DNA of 64,000 nucleotides from contig DAOTCE010000020.1 in assembly GCA_035452965.1 (NCBI GenBank), positions 22,836 to 86,835 of the forward strand. Reading direction: 5' to 3'. Origin of the DNA: Candidatus Paceibacterota bacterium. Lineage in GTDB: Bacteria; Verrucomicrobiota; Verrucomicrobiia; Limisphaerales; UBA8199. The stretch's first letter is position 1, and every line of letters begins with the position of its first letter. Both the position numbers and the translations under genes were made by a program. The notes under the pieces are model-generated. The model saw nothing but the letters and a program-made list of their open reading frames with translations, made no database searches and was not told where the DNA came from. Below, piece by piece: positions 19,461 to 28,810 of the stretch.

Positions 19461-21362
19461 TTAGCGCATGCGCAGCACCCGGTAAAAGCTGGCCGGGGTG
19501 CCGCCGACATACATGAAATCAACCGTGCCCGGGGCGAACCGCATGCCGCCGAGGTTGGTCCAGTTTTTAAGGTCGGCCGAACGCTGCACCTGATAAATCA
19601 GGCCCGGCTCGGTGTTCCAATCCAGGAACAGGCCCTGCACGGTCGGCTGCAGCTTCAGGCGCAGCACGCTGGCCGCATCCGTCGGACAGGTGCCGGCGAG
19701 AAACTCGGTCAGGTTCGACACGCCGTCCCCGTCGCTGTCCACGTCCGGCCAGGGCCATTTCCAGACATCGGTGCCGAAGAATTCAACCATCCAGTCGAAT
19801 GGAATCCCGCCCCAGGTGAGCAGGCCATAGGTGGTGTTGGTGGTGGCGCCGGAGAGTGGCGAGACGCGGCCATCGGCCAGCACATAATCCAATTGAAAAC
19901 TGTGCGTGCTGTCATGGGCCAGCCCGGACATGGTCCACCACGTGTTGGTGACGATTGCGGTGGGCGTCGCCGCGCCGTCGGCGTAAACCTCGTAATAAGC
20001 GACGTTGAAGCCGGCCAGCGGCGGCCAGGTCACGCTTAACGCGCTGGAGCTCAGCACGCTCACGAACGGCGGGTCGGGCGCGGTGAGCGGCTGGAGCGAG
20101 GAGGCGTAACGCTGGGCGTAGAGGTCGAAACCCAGAGTCAGGCCGGCAAAGCTGCTCCAAGCCACGAGGAAGCGTCCGGCACCGTCCGCGGCGATCGCCG
20201 GATGGAGCTGCGAGCCGACTGTGCTGGTGTTGACGCGGAACTCGTCGCTTTGTGGCGTCAGGTCGCTGCGGAAGATCCGCGCGACTATCCCTTTGCCCGA
20301 GCCGTCCTGACTCAGGGTGGTCCAGATCGCCATGGCATCCGATCCGATCAACGCCAGGGTGGGCGCGTATTGGTCCCCGAAGCGGTACTGGTTGAGACGC
20401 GCGACCGGCCCGGCAGCCGCCCCGGTGCTTAAGAAGGCCCGGGCATACACATCCCAACTGTTGGTCCGGAGGCTGGACAGGTCCTTCTCGGACCAGGAAA
20501 CGATGAACCCGCCATTGGGAGCGGCCGCGACGCTCGGGTTGGCGCACACATTGGTGGAGGTATTGACCTGGAACTCACTCCAGGAGGAGGAGCCGGCCGC
20601 GTTGAAGATCCTGGCATAGATGCTCACGCTATTGTCGTAGCGCTGCTGTTCGGAAACCCAGGCGACGGCAAACCGGCCGTCGCTCAAACCGGCCACCGCC
20701 GGCGTGCGCTGGTTGAAGCTGGTGAACTGGTTCACCAGGACTTCCCCGCCGACTTTCTGGCCGGCCGGCGAGAGCACCTGCGCGTAGACATCCTGCAGGC
20801 TGTTGGCGCTGAACTGGTTGTAACTCCCCCACACCACGGCCACGTTGCCATTGGCCAGCGGCGCCAGGGCGGGGTTAGCCTTGAAGTGGTTGGTGAAGGT
20901 GTTGACCCGCACATCATCGGCGGGCGTCAGCCACGTCCCGCTGGCGGTCTGGAAGCGGGCGAAGATGTGCTGATGGCCGCGCTGCCCCCCCTGCCAGACG
21001 AACACCGTCCCGCCGTTGTTCAGCAACCCCACCTGCGGGAATTCCTGATCGCCCGCACTGATGGCATTGACGCGAAACGTGGACAAAGACCCGGAAAGGC
21101 TGCTGCCCAACCGCCGCGCGCTGATCCCCAACCCGTTCCCGTCCGTGAGATTATCCGCCCAGACGATATACCCGCCCGTGGCCTTGATGCTGAGGGCGGG
21201 GTGCACCTGATCCCCCGGCAGCGCATCGGCGATGACGTATTCGACCCCGTTGGTCAGATACGTGTTGGTCTGGCCTGAAACGGATACCGGGGCGGCGACC
21301 GCCAGGCATCCGCAGACCAGGGCGTTACGGGCGAACTGTGGCAAAGACATACGTTCAGGCAT
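19461..21362 (-). CDS. Secreted repeat protein with Fn3-like and Ca-binding (type-3-like) segments (633 aa)
   Basis: The N-terminal signal peptide is about 1-30 (MPERMSLPQFARNALVCG, ending near VSVSGQ); an in-frame ATG at codon 5 is an alternative start. Six or more repeats of about 55 residues follow, each with an FVVAW-like strand, an ARxF strand and an FxVNTxT strand, probably a beta-propeller. At about 430-515 there is an Fn3-like domain. Then comes DVDSDGDGVSNLTEFLAGTC, a calcium-binding dockerin/type-3-like loop, and a final FLDWN...YQVQRSADLKNW...FYRVLRM module that recurs at the ends of neighbouring proteins. No enzymatic motif is seen. It starts 64 bases downstream of the secretin stop, the first of the secreted genes after the pilus-like cluster. 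Confidence 0.87.
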   Translation of the reverse strand: MPERMSLPQFARNALVCGCLAVAAPVSVSGQTNTYLTNGVEYVIADALPGDQVHPALSIKATGGYIVWADNLTDGNGLGISARRLGSSLSGSLSTFRVNAISAGDQEFPQVGLLNNGGTVFVWQGGQRGHQHIFARFQTASGTWLTPADDVRVNTFTNHFKANPALAPLANGNVAVVWGSYNQFSANSLQDVYAQVLSPAGQKVGGEVLVNQFTSFNQRTPAVAGLSDGRFAVAWVSEQQRYDNSVSIYARIFNAAGSSSWSEFQVNTSTNVCANPSVAAAPNGGFIVSWSEKDLSSLRTNSWDVYARAFLSTGAAAGPVARLNQYRFGDQYAPTLALIGSDAMAIWTTLSQDGSGKGIVARIFRSDLTPQSDEFRVNTSTVGSQLHPAIAADGAGRFLVAWSSFAGLTLGFDLYAQRYASSLQPLTAPDPPFVSVLSSSALSVTWPPLAGFNVAYYEVYADGAATPTAIVTNTWWTMSGLAHDSTHSFQLDYVLADGRVSPLSGATTNTTYGLLTWGGIPFDWMVEFFGTDVWKWPWPDVDSDGDGVSNLTEFLAGTCPTDAASVLRLKLQPTVQGLFLDWNTEPGLIYQVQRSADLKNWTNLGGMRFAPGTVDFMYVGGTPASFYRVLRMR

Positions 21363-21426
21363 TTACGGTGGACTTTGGCGGCTTACACGATTTGACAGGG
21401 TTCAAAGGGTCAACATGCCGCTGGCT

Positions 21427-24129
21427 TCAGTTGTTTACCGGCCCTGTCCCCGCGGGCGGCTGCGTTGGAATGGCAGTTTGCGCGAACGGCATTTCGTCCT
21501 CCGTGTGCAACCGGTTGCCGGCCGGGTCAATGAGCGTCGGGGTGACGAAGATCAGCAGGTTCTTCTTGGAAGTATTCTTGGATTCACTGCGGAACAGACG
21601 GCCCACGAGCGGCAGGTCGCCCAGCATGGGGATTTGATCCTTGATCGTGGTCACGGTCTCGGCCAGCAGTCCGCCCAGAACAACCGTCTGCCCGTCCCAG
21701 ACATTGACCGTCGAAACCACCTGCCGCACCCGGAACAGCGGCAGCACGGTCGGCACCTGGATGAATCCGCCGGCGATGGACTGGTTGATGGCCCCTGACG
21801 AGAGCACTGTATTAGGATTGTCGTAGCCCACAAACTCGGTCAGCGTCGGGATCAATGTCAGGTTGATGGTGAAGCCATCCGACAGCAGGCAGGGAATGAC
21901 ATCCAGCACCGGCCCCAACTCCATCTGTTCCGGGAACGGATAGACCACCGTAGGCTGCGCCTGGTTGACGGTCGTTCCGGTGCCAACCGACGCGTTCTGA
22001 CTCTGCGCCTGGCTGAATCCGAAGCCGGTGATGATGGTCTTGACCTCGGCGGCCTTCATTTGCGCCTGCCGGCCGCTGGTTGTGGTGACTTCGGGCTGGG
22101 CCAGCAGCTCAGATCCCTGCCGTTGCTGCAGCGCCTTGATGACGAAGCGGAACTGCGGGTCGGTCAGGATGCCGGTGAGGGTGAAGAGCGAGGTGGATGG
22201 ATTGCGCAGGCCAGAAGTCAAGAGTTGATCCGTGGCGGTCGGGGCGATGGTGGTGGGGGTCGCGGCGAAAGGATTGCCAGGGAAGATCCCCAGCGGATTC
22301 GCGTCGGTCGGCGCCCCGACGAACGAAGACGCGGTGCCGGCCTGGCCGCCGATGCTGTCGTTGTTCATCAGCGTATTGCCCAGGAACCACTCGAATCCCA
22401 GGGCCTTGGTGTCATCCTGCGAGACTTCGATGATCTTGGATTTGATGTTGATCTGCGGCGGCACGATGTTGAGGACTTGAATGGCCGCCTCGATCATGTC
22501 GAGGTCCTGCGACGTGGCGCGAACTATCAGCATGCCCTGTCGGTCGTTAAAGAAGAGGGATTTGCCCGGGAAAGAGACGGGGTCCAGGTTGACCCCCAGG
22601 CTCGCGAAGTAGTTGATGGCCGCGCGCGAGACGTCCGACATGTCGTTGGTCTTGGTGATGAAGTTCAAACCGCCTCCGGTGCCGCCTTGCTGCTGCATCC
22701 CCGCCCCGCCCGACCTGCCGCCCATGATGCCGCCCGGCGCGACGGAAACCCGGGAAATCACCGAGCCGCTGATGGTGTTCTGATTCTGCCCCATCCCGCC
22801 GCCGCCGCCGCCGGTGGCGCCGCCAAAGCTGCCGCCACCGGTGTTTTGGCCGACATTCATGGATTCGCCGAACACAAAGGCGCCCACGCCTTGCAGGCCC
22901 TGGTAGAAGGTGTTCGGGTCCACCTTGAAGGTGCGGATGTACAAGGGCTCCGCCTCCTGGGCCTTGACCGAGAACACCACCGCGTAGTCTTCAATGGAGT
23001 ACTTGATGGGCTGCTCGGCCACTTTTGCGATAGCGTCCAGCACGTCGGCCAGCCGGATGTCGGTGAGCGGCGGATTGATCTTGATGGAAATGGCGCTCAG
23101 ATCCACCTCCTCGGGCGGGGGGATCGGCAGGGGGTTGCCGTCCGGCCCAAGCACCGGCCCGGTGGGTGAAGTGGGCGCGGCGGCGCCGCCGTAGTTGTTG
23201 ATGAGGAAATTGATGCCGCGCTTCTCCGGGTCACGCTTTTTGCATTCGTCGCTCAAGTTGATAATGACTTCGCCGAGCGGCAGGCCGTCATATTTCACAT
23301 TGTCCAGCCGGATACGATCGAGCTTGGTAATGATGGATTGGCGCCCCGGGCCGGTATGGACCAGGTTCGTCCGGGTGTAGGGATTGGGGACGGGCAGCAG
23401 CTCGCGTTTGACCGGGTTGGCCCAGGCTTGCTCCACGGCGCGGACGTCCTGCCGCATGGTGACCTCGTGCAATTTCGCGGCCCGGACGAACTTGGCTTCG
23501 GAAACGAGGTTCAGGTAATAGAGGCCCGCCTCGTTGTGCGGGTCCTGCTTCAACGCCTCCTTGAGCTTGTCCTCGGCTTGGTCCAGCTTGTCCATTTCGT
23601 AAAGCAGCTTGCCGTCATGCACCAGGGTGCTGGCCTGGACTCGCCCCTCGACGATCCCCGGCACTTGGCTGCGCACTTCCTCGCTGGGGATCTTGCCGCG
23701 CTGCTCGGCCAGCAGTTTCTCGTTGCCGCGCTTGAACTCAACGGCCGCCGCGTGCGTCGGGTCCACCCGCAGCACGTCATTCACTTGCGTCCGCGCCTCG
23801 GTGTAATCGCCGCGCTGCTGGGCCTGCTGCGCCAGTTCGAGCCGGACCGCCGCCAGGCCCGCGATGGTCTGCTGCCGTTCGGCCTCCACGCCGGATCCGA
23901 TTCGCTGCACCAGGTCCCAGGCGTCGTCGTAGAGCTTGCCGGCGGTGGGGAGCGCGCGCCGATCCTGCGCCGCCCGCGCCTCGGCCAGTTTCTGGCGCAG
24001 CGTGATGGTGTTGGCCTGGCGGTAAACCGCTTCGTTGATCGCCGCTTCCTGCGACGACGACTGCGCACAAATCACCGGGGCGCCGGCGAGCAAAAGGGTG
24101 AACGCGATGGTTAGGGAGGCTGCTTTCAT
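21427..24129 (-). CDS. Secretin of a pilus-like system (Amuc_1098/GspD/PilQ-like outer-membrane pore), 900 aa
   Basis: The start is the ATG at 24129 (MKAASLTIAFTLLLAGAPVICAQ), which opens a classic signal peptide; the longer frame overlaps the upstream gene. Residues about 30-235 carry TPR-like helices. STN/N-domain-like segments follow, with a Gly-rich insert at about 426-463. The C-terminal third is a secretin domain: LDVIPCLLSDGFTINLTL near 741, VVLGGLLAET near 818, and the closing DLPLVGRLFRSESK...NLLIFVTPTLID (about 835-866). Secretins form the gated outer-membrane ring of type II/IV machines. Gene order (PilM-like, Amuc_1100-like, Amuc_1099-like, secretin) matches the Akkermansia Amuc_1101-1098 cluster as I recall it. 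Membership in the secretin family is secure; the Amuc_1098 subfamily is inferred from context. Confidence 0.93.
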   Translation of the reverse strand: MKAASLTIAFTLLLAGAPVICAQSSSQEAAINEAVYRQANTITLRQKLAEARAAQDRRALPTAGKLYDDAWDLVQRIGSGVEAERQQTIAGLAAVRLELAQQAQQRGDYTEARTQVNDVLRVDPTHAAAVEFKRGNEKLLAEQRGKIPSEEVRSQVPGIVEGRVQASTLVHDGKLLYEMDKLDQAEDKLKEALKQDPHNEAGLYYLNLVSEAKFVRAAKLHEVTMRQDVRAVEQAWANPVKRELLPVPNPYTRTNLVHTGPGRQSIITKLDRIRLDNVKYDGLPLGEVIINLSDECKKRDPEKRGINFLINNYGGAAAPTSPTGPVLGPDGNPLPIPPPEEVDLSAISIKINPPLTDIRLADVLDAIAKVAEQPIKYSIEDYAVVFSVKAQEAEPLYIRTFKVDPNTFYQGLQGVGAFVFGESMNVGQNTGGGSFGGATGGGGGGMGQNQNTISGSVISRVSVAPGGIMGGRSGGAGMQQQGGTGGGLNFITKTNDMSDVSRAAINYFASLGVNLDPVSFPGKSLFFNDRQGMLIVRATSQDLDMIEAAIQVLNIVPPQINIKSKIIEVSQDDTKALGFEWFLGNTLMNNDSIGGQAGTASSFVGAPTDANPLGIFPGNPFAATPTTIAPTATDQLLTSGLRNPSTSLFTLTGILTDPQFRFVIKALQQRQGSELLAQPEVTTTSGRQAQMKAAEVKTIITGFGFSQAQSQNASVGTGTTVNQAQPTVVYPFPEQMELGPVLDVIPCLLSDGFTINLTLIPTLTEFVGYDNPNTVLSSGAINQSIAGGFIQVPTVLPLFRVRQVVSTVNVWDGQTVVLGGLLAETVTTIKDQIPMLGDLPLVGRLFRSESKNTSKKNLLIFVTPTLIDPAGNRLHTEDEMPFAQTAIPTQPPAGTGPVNN

Positions 24130-24167
24130 GGTGGTTTCGATAGCGTTGGCTGAAAAATTAACGCGGT

Positions 24168-24971
24168 TCAGGGTGCGGGACTGGCACTGTGTTTGACGGT
24201 CCATTTCTTCAAATTCGACTTGGCGGACAATACAACTTCGTTCTCCGTGATAGCAACGATTTTGTAATCTTCGCCGTTGAACGCGAGCGACGCGTCAACG
24301 CGGCGGGCGTTCCAGGTCTTGTTCTCCGGCGCGTACTTCAGATCCACCATGTGCCCCGCCACGCGCCGATACGGCTGGTCGCGGGTCAACTGCACGCGCT
24401 GCCGGGTATCATTCAATTCGAGCACGGCGGTGACGTTCGTCGGATTGTCCGGCGGGGATTTGATGTCGCGCATCGCAAACGTCTCGTTCTTGTCGCCGAG
24501 CTTCACGTACTTCTGCTTCCGGCGGTCCTTCAGGTTGAGCGCGGTTTCGTCCTCCACGCCGATCTTGCAGCGCACTCCCGAGTCCGTCACCGTCACGTCG
24601 TCGAGGGTGATTTTCAAGTAGAGCGGCACCAGCTTGGTGATGACCAGGGCATTGGGGCCGATGTTGGTGGCGCCCACTTTGATGAGCCGGTCATCCACCG
24701 TCTTCTGCCAGAGCATGGGGTTGAACAGTTTGTTCGGGGCGCCGAAATCCACCCGGGCGGGCGCCGCGGCCTTTTTGAGGACGCTGTCCGGCAAGGTGAG
24801 ATCGAGGTTGGTCAGCGGCTTGACGCTGGGATGGATGAGCTGATTGCGCATGTTCTCCAGCTCCTGCTTCTCACTGGCAATCTTGAAAGGCAGGAACGCC
24901 ACCGCCACCGCCAACCCCAGGAGCACGACGCCGAGCAGGACCTTTTCGTAGTTCTTCTTGAGAAAATCCAT
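24168..24971 (-). CDS. Pilus-like system inner-membrane protein (Amuc_1099-like), 267 aa
   Basis: A short cytoplasmic start (MDFLKKNYEKV) leads into one membrane helix (about 12-30), then a periplasmic region of about 235 residues rich in beta strands with a basic end. This bitopic layout resembles pilus alignment-complex proteins (PilO/PilP/GspC type). I cannot identify a domain by motif; the assignment rests on position between the secretin and the Amuc_1100-like gene, which matches Amuc_1099. The start is 2 bases after the upstream stop, and the secretin start is 38 bases downstream, so one operon is almost certain. A PilP/GspC-like role linking the inner platform to the secretin is an inference. 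Confidence 0.8.
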   Translation of the reverse strand: MDFLKKNYEKVLLGVVLLGLAVAVAFLPFKIASEKQELENMRNQLIHPSVKPLTNLDLTLPDSVLKKAAAPARVDFGAPNKLFNPMLWQKTVDDRLIKVGATNIGPNALVITKLVPLYLKITLDDVTVTDSGVRCKIGVEDETALNLKDRRKQKYVKLGDKNETFAMRDIKSPPDNPTNVTAVLELNDTRQRVQLTRDQPYRRVAGHMVDLKYAPENKTWNARRVDASLAFNGEDYKIVAITENEVVLSAKSNLKKWTVKHSASPAP

Positions 24972-24973
24972 CT

Positions 24974-26068
24974 TTAGTTGGCTTGCTTGGAAGGAACCAG
25001 TTTTACCACATAGACCATCAGTGTGACCTTCAACTGCTTTTCATCCAGCGCGGTGGGCAGGCCTCCGCGGCTGGCCGGCGCGGCGGCCTGCGGCGTGTAG
25101 ACCGGCGGGGTGTAGGCCGGCCGAACCGGAGCGGGCCGGGGCGCGGGGGCGCGCATGCCATAGCGCGCGGCAAAGGTATCCACTGCGGGGCCTTCCGCCG
25201 CCTGCGACGGGGCCGGACGAGGAGGAGGAGTGTAGGCGGGGACGGGGGCGGGCATCGGGGCGGCCGCGAACGGTTGATCATAGGCGGCAGCGGCAGGAAT
25301 CGCCGCGGGGGCGGGCTCGACGTTGATGGTCTTGACCACCAGCCCGCACGGGGAGCTGGCAAAGCCCGCCAGCACGCCGGCCAGCTCCGAACTGAAGCAG
25401 TGGAAGACCACTTCGTAAGGCGACATGACCGCCAGCTCGTTCGTCACGGACTTATCCGGCAGGTAATCCGTCTGCGGTCCTTTGAGATCATCGTCGGATA
25501 CCCGCTCGCGGCGCAGGGCGTCCAGCGAGTTGACCTTGGCCTCGAACAGGACCGAGCAGATGGCCTTGACCTCGCCCAGTTGCACGGAGAGCGGCTCGAG
25601 GCTGCCGGGGGCGTAGGCGAGGCTCTCTCTTTGAGCGGCGAATGAGAAGCTGTAGCTGTTGCCCCTGGCGTCCTTGCTCGGCAGCCCGACGCTGGCTTTG
25701 GTGGCCTCGCGCTCCATTTGATCAATCGTGCGGCTGAGGGCGGAGCTGAATTCCTGGCTGGTGAGTTTGCCGGACTCGGGTTGCGGGATCGGCGGGCAGT
25801 TCTGGAAATACTGGCGGGCTTTCTGGATGTAGGCGCGCAGTTCCTGCTCCTGCTCGCGGGCGGCTTTGACATTGTCAACCTTGTCCGAGCCCGGGTGGGG
25901 TTTCTGCTCGTATAGCCGCTTCAGCCGGGCGTATTGCTCGTCGAGTTTCCCCAGGTTTTCGTTGTTGAGCTGCCACTTCGAGTAGAAGTACCAGCCGGCC
26001 AGCACCATCAATACCAGCGCCAGCAGGCTCCCGGCCAGGAAGTACAAATTGCGTTTGATCCAGTCCAT
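24974..26068 (-). CDS. Amuc_1100-like pilus-associated membrane protein, 364 aa
   Basis: The architecture is an N-terminal membrane helix (about 9-31), a coiled coil (about 33-75, NNENLGKLDEQYARLKRLYE), a globular domain (about 90-260), a long Pro/Ala-rich linker (about 265-340) and a final beta strand (KQLKVTLMVYVVKLV). This is the layout I recall for Akkermansia Amuc_1100: helix, coiled coil, PilO-like domain, P/A linker and a closing strand of the VFVQVSLNLV type. Sequence identity is clearly low, so the call rests on architecture plus gene order. The start lies 1 base after the stop of the PilM-like gene. The likely role is a PilO-like inner-membrane alignment subunit or surface-exposed pilus component. 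Length is slightly above the roughly 317 residues of Amuc_1100. Confidence 0.78.
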   Translation of the reverse strand: MDWIKRNLYFLAGSLLALVLMVLAGWYFYSKWQLNNENLGKLDEQYARLKRLYEQKPHPGSDKVDNVKAAREQEQELRAYIQKARQYFQNCPPIPQPESGKLTSQEFSSALSRTIDQMEREATKASVGLPSKDARGNSYSFSFAAQRESLAYAPGSLEPLSVQLGEVKAICSVLFEAKVNSLDALRRERVSDDDLKGPQTDYLPDKSVTNELAVMSPYEVVFHCFSSELAGVLAGFASSPCGLVVKTINVEPAPAAIPAAAAYDQPFAAAPMPAPVPAYTPPPRPAPSQAAEGPAVDTFAARYGMRAPAPRPAPVRPAYTPPVYTPQAAAPASRGGLPTALDEKQLKVTLMVYVVKLVPSKQAN

Positions 26069-26069
26069 A

Positions 26070-28004
26070 CTACAGCTTGAGCGGGCGCTTCAACCTGGCG
26101 ACAACGCTGAAGGTGAATGTGCCGGTCTGTTCATCGTTGATGACGTCGCTGTCGGTCCGTGTCTGTTTGGGGTCCGATACAAACAGGGGGCTGTTCTGCA
26201 GCTCCTGCAACACCGCGTAGGCGATTCCTTTGTCGGCGTCCGCCTGACCCGTAACGTTCTTCAGGCTCACCGCGCGGAAGGTGATGGTGAGGGTCGCCAC
26301 CTGGTTCGTGTCGTCCACCGGCGGCACCCCGGCGGACGGGTCGGTGGGCACCGCCCCCTCCGCGGCCGCGGGCTCCGCCGGCGCGGCCTCGGCCGGTTGC
26401 GGGGGAGCCTCTGGCGCCATGCCGCGCATTTCCATCCCGTAGCGTTTAAGAAAAGCTTGCTGGGCCTCGATATCGCCCGTGGACGGCACCGGCGCCTCTC
26501 CGAATCCCATGCTGGCGGTGACATCCCCCGTCAGCCGGGGCGCGGCGGTCATTAGCTGCTCGATCCAAACGCCCGCGTCGGTTCGCAGCCTGGCGTAGGT
26601 GGTTTGTTCGACCCGAATCAGCACCTGGCGCAGTTCGCTCAGGACCTCGGCCCAATAGTAGCGGTTGTGCATCCAGCCGACGATCTGGTCAACATCCGCC
26701 TGCGTCTTCTTCAGATCGCCGTAGGCCTTCTTGAACTGCACTTCCTTGCGTTCCGCCGGCTCGACATCTCCCTCGACAGCGGTCAGCATCTCTTTCTTGA
26801 CTCCGGCCAGCTTTTGAAAGAGCAGTCCCATGGCCGCGATGACCGCAACGAGGCTGAAGACCGTGGCAATGAAGTAGGGCTTCTTCTGGTTGAAGCTCTG
26901 CCATCGCAGGGTGCTTTCCGGCATCAAGTTGAGTTCCACCGGGCAATGCGCCAGGTTGCGCAGCCCCAGGCCCACCACCTCGCCCAGCGAATGGGCCACG
27001 CGCGCCAGCTCCTCGAGATTGAGCGCCGGGTCGAGCTGGATGTTGCGCAGGGGGTTGAAGTATTCGACCGGCACATTGAGTTTCTCGGCGAAGAATTGCG
27101 CCGTGTAGGGCATCACCGACGCGCCGCCGGACAGGAACAACCGCTGCGGGGCGCCTCCTCCCTGCTGCCCGCGGTAGAACTGCATGGTCTGGTTGACCTG
27201 AATGTGCAGCCGCGTCATGAACTGCCGCGCGATCTTCGAAATGGCCGCCTGATGCGGGTTCTCCGGCTCCTCATACGCGCCGCCCAGGCTCACGAAGCCC
27301 TCTTCGATCTTGAGCTTCTCCGCTGCGTCATACTTCAGCTTGGATTCGTGGATGAAGTCTTGCGTGATGGAATTGGCGCCCAGGTTGATGCTGCGGGAGA
27401 AGACTTTGCCTTTTTCGAAGAAGAGCAGGTTGCTCGTCTTGGCCCCGATGTCCAGGAGCATCGTGCAGTCTTCCAGGTCGCCGTAGTTGTAGCGGAACGC
27501 GTTGCAGAGCGCCGCCGGCGAGACGTCCGTCAGTTGCAGGCGCAGCCCCGTCGCCTCGGTCACCCGGAACAGCCCCTCCACCACGTCGGCTTTGATGGCC
27601 ACCAGCAGCACCTCCAGCTCGCCGCCGGGCGTCGAGCCCAGGATCTGGTAGTCCCACACCACTTCTTCCAGCGGAAACGGCACGTTCTGCTGCGCTTCAT
27701 ACTGGATCATCTGCGTCACCTTGTTCGCGTCCACCGGCGGCAGTTTGACGAACTTGGAGAACACGTGGAAGCCCGGGGCGCACACATTGACATCGCGGGC
27801 CTTGATGGCTTTCTCGGCGATCAGCTCCTGCAGGGCTTTGAGCATCGCCGCTTCGCGCGTCGTTTCCTGGGCTCCCTCCGCGCCGAGGGACTTCAGGCCG
27901 TATTGCTTGAGGCGCAATCCGCCCGCCTCGTTGACTTCGAACTCGGCCAGCTTGAGACTGCCCGCCCCAAAATCAACGGCTAGAAATGACTTCGTATTAA
28001 GCAT
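26070..28004 (-). CDS. pilM: PilM-PilN-like fusion of the pilus-like system (Amuc_1101-like), 644 aa
   Basis: Residues about 1-350 are a PilM/FtsA-type actin fold. The phosphate-1 motif is AVDFGAGSLKLAEF near the N-terminus and phosphate-2 is LLDIGAKTSNLLFF near 181; QYEAQQNVPFPLEEV is typical of PilM. At about 377-397 a membrane helix starts a PilN-like part (PVELNLMPES just before it mimics the PilN N-terminal INLLP segment that binds PilM). A coiled coil (about 400-445), a periplasmic region, an Ala/Pro linker (about 535-570) and a final ferredoxin-like beta segment follow. Usually PilM and PilN are separate proteins. It is the first gene of the operon, with a gene-free region upstream where the promoter should lie. 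Confidence 0.88.
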   Translation of the reverse strand: MLNTKSFLAVDFGAGSLKLAEFEVNEAGGLRLKQYGLKSLGAEGAQETTREAAMLKALQELIAEKAIKARDVNVCAPGFHVFSKFVKLPPVDANKVTQMIQYEAQQNVPFPLEEVVWDYQILGSTPGGELEVLLVAIKADVVEGLFRVTEATGLRLQLTDVSPAALCNAFRYNYGDLEDCTMLLDIGAKTSNLLFFEKGKVFSRSINLGANSITQDFIHESKLKYDAAEKLKIEEGFVSLGGAYEEPENPHQAAISKIARQFMTRLHIQVNQTMQFYRGQQGGGAPQRLFLSGGASVMPYTAQFFAEKLNVPVEYFNPLRNIQLDPALNLEELARVAHSLGEVVGLGLRNLAHCPVELNLMPESTLRWQSFNQKKPYFIATVFSLVAVIAAMGLLFQKLAGVKKEMLTAVEGDVEPAERKEVQFKKAYGDLKKTQADVDQIVGWMHNRYYWAEVLSELRQVLIRVEQTTYARLRTDAGVWIEQLMTAAPRLTGDVTASMGFGEAPVPSTGDIEAQQAFLKRYGMEMRGMAPEAPPQPAEAAPAEPAAAEGAVPTDPSAGVPPVDDTNQVATLTITFRAVSLKNVTGQADADKGIAYAVLQELQNSPLFVSDPKQTRTDSDVINDEQTGTFTFSVVARLKRPLKL

Positions 28005-28810
28005 TACTGTTATGGCGCTCGGCCGACAAAACTTTGGCCGCCCTGGTTGGGTGAACCGGCGGCCAGCCGATGGTGGTTACAGGAAACTCCAACCGCGGTC
28101 AAATGGAAAGAGAAAAACGCGCAAAAGCAAAACTAAATGCGCCGAGATGCTTCTGGCCCCCGCTGAAACGAAAAATCATGCCGCGCAGTTTCATGGTCCA
28201 ACCTGTTTTGTTTAACAAAAATCATGCCAATAGCGTTTGCCCTTGTTTCCAAGGCAAACACGCATCGCCACCGGGTGGAGTTCACGCAAAATGCGTGTTG
28301 CCCGCGCACGGGGGCGCGCGGCAAGCCGGCGTCAGGTCGGCAGCGCGCCACGGTGGCAACGAAGGGGCGCTCCGCATCCGGGAAGCATCCAGCTTTGCGG
28401 TTGGGAGCGTCGCCCGCGTCCTCCACGCTCGCGCGACTCGGAATCCGCGCATCCCCGCATAGTCAAGTTAAATCGCTGGGGTGTTGCTCGTTGTCTGGTT
28501 GCTCGTTAGGGTCCGGCGCGACCGCGAGCGAGGGAAAAACCGCAATTTCTGCAAATTCTGTGTAACTAACTGAATTTGATGTATTTGCGGCGGATTTGGC
28601 GCTCAAATGTCTCCGCAGCGGGCCTTCAGGCGCAAGTGCCGTAATTGCAGCATATTGCGATCGGAAAGGCTCAAATGTCAAGGTTGTATCCACGGTGTGG
28701 ATATGGTGTGGATACGGGGAGGATACGGCGAGACTCCCTGGGGAACCGCGGGCTGCCAGCCGGCAGTGTCAAGTTAAATCGCCTGGTATTCTGCCTTGCG
28801 GAGGCGGGCC
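28005..28810. other. Gene-free region upstream of the pilus-like operon and downstream of glnD
   Basis: About 800 bases with no convincing gene. Visible elements: an AT-rich palindrome at 28206-28220 (arms TTTTGTT and AACAAAA around one T), a hairpin at 28235-28259 (about 10 bp with one bulged C and loop TTTC), a GGTGTGGATA near-repeat around 28694-28714, and a 16-base word (GTCAAGTTAAATCGCY) present at about 28462 and again at about 28769. The promoter of the leftward pilus-like operon should be in the left part; I cannot pick -35/-10 boxes with confidence. Confidence 0.5.
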
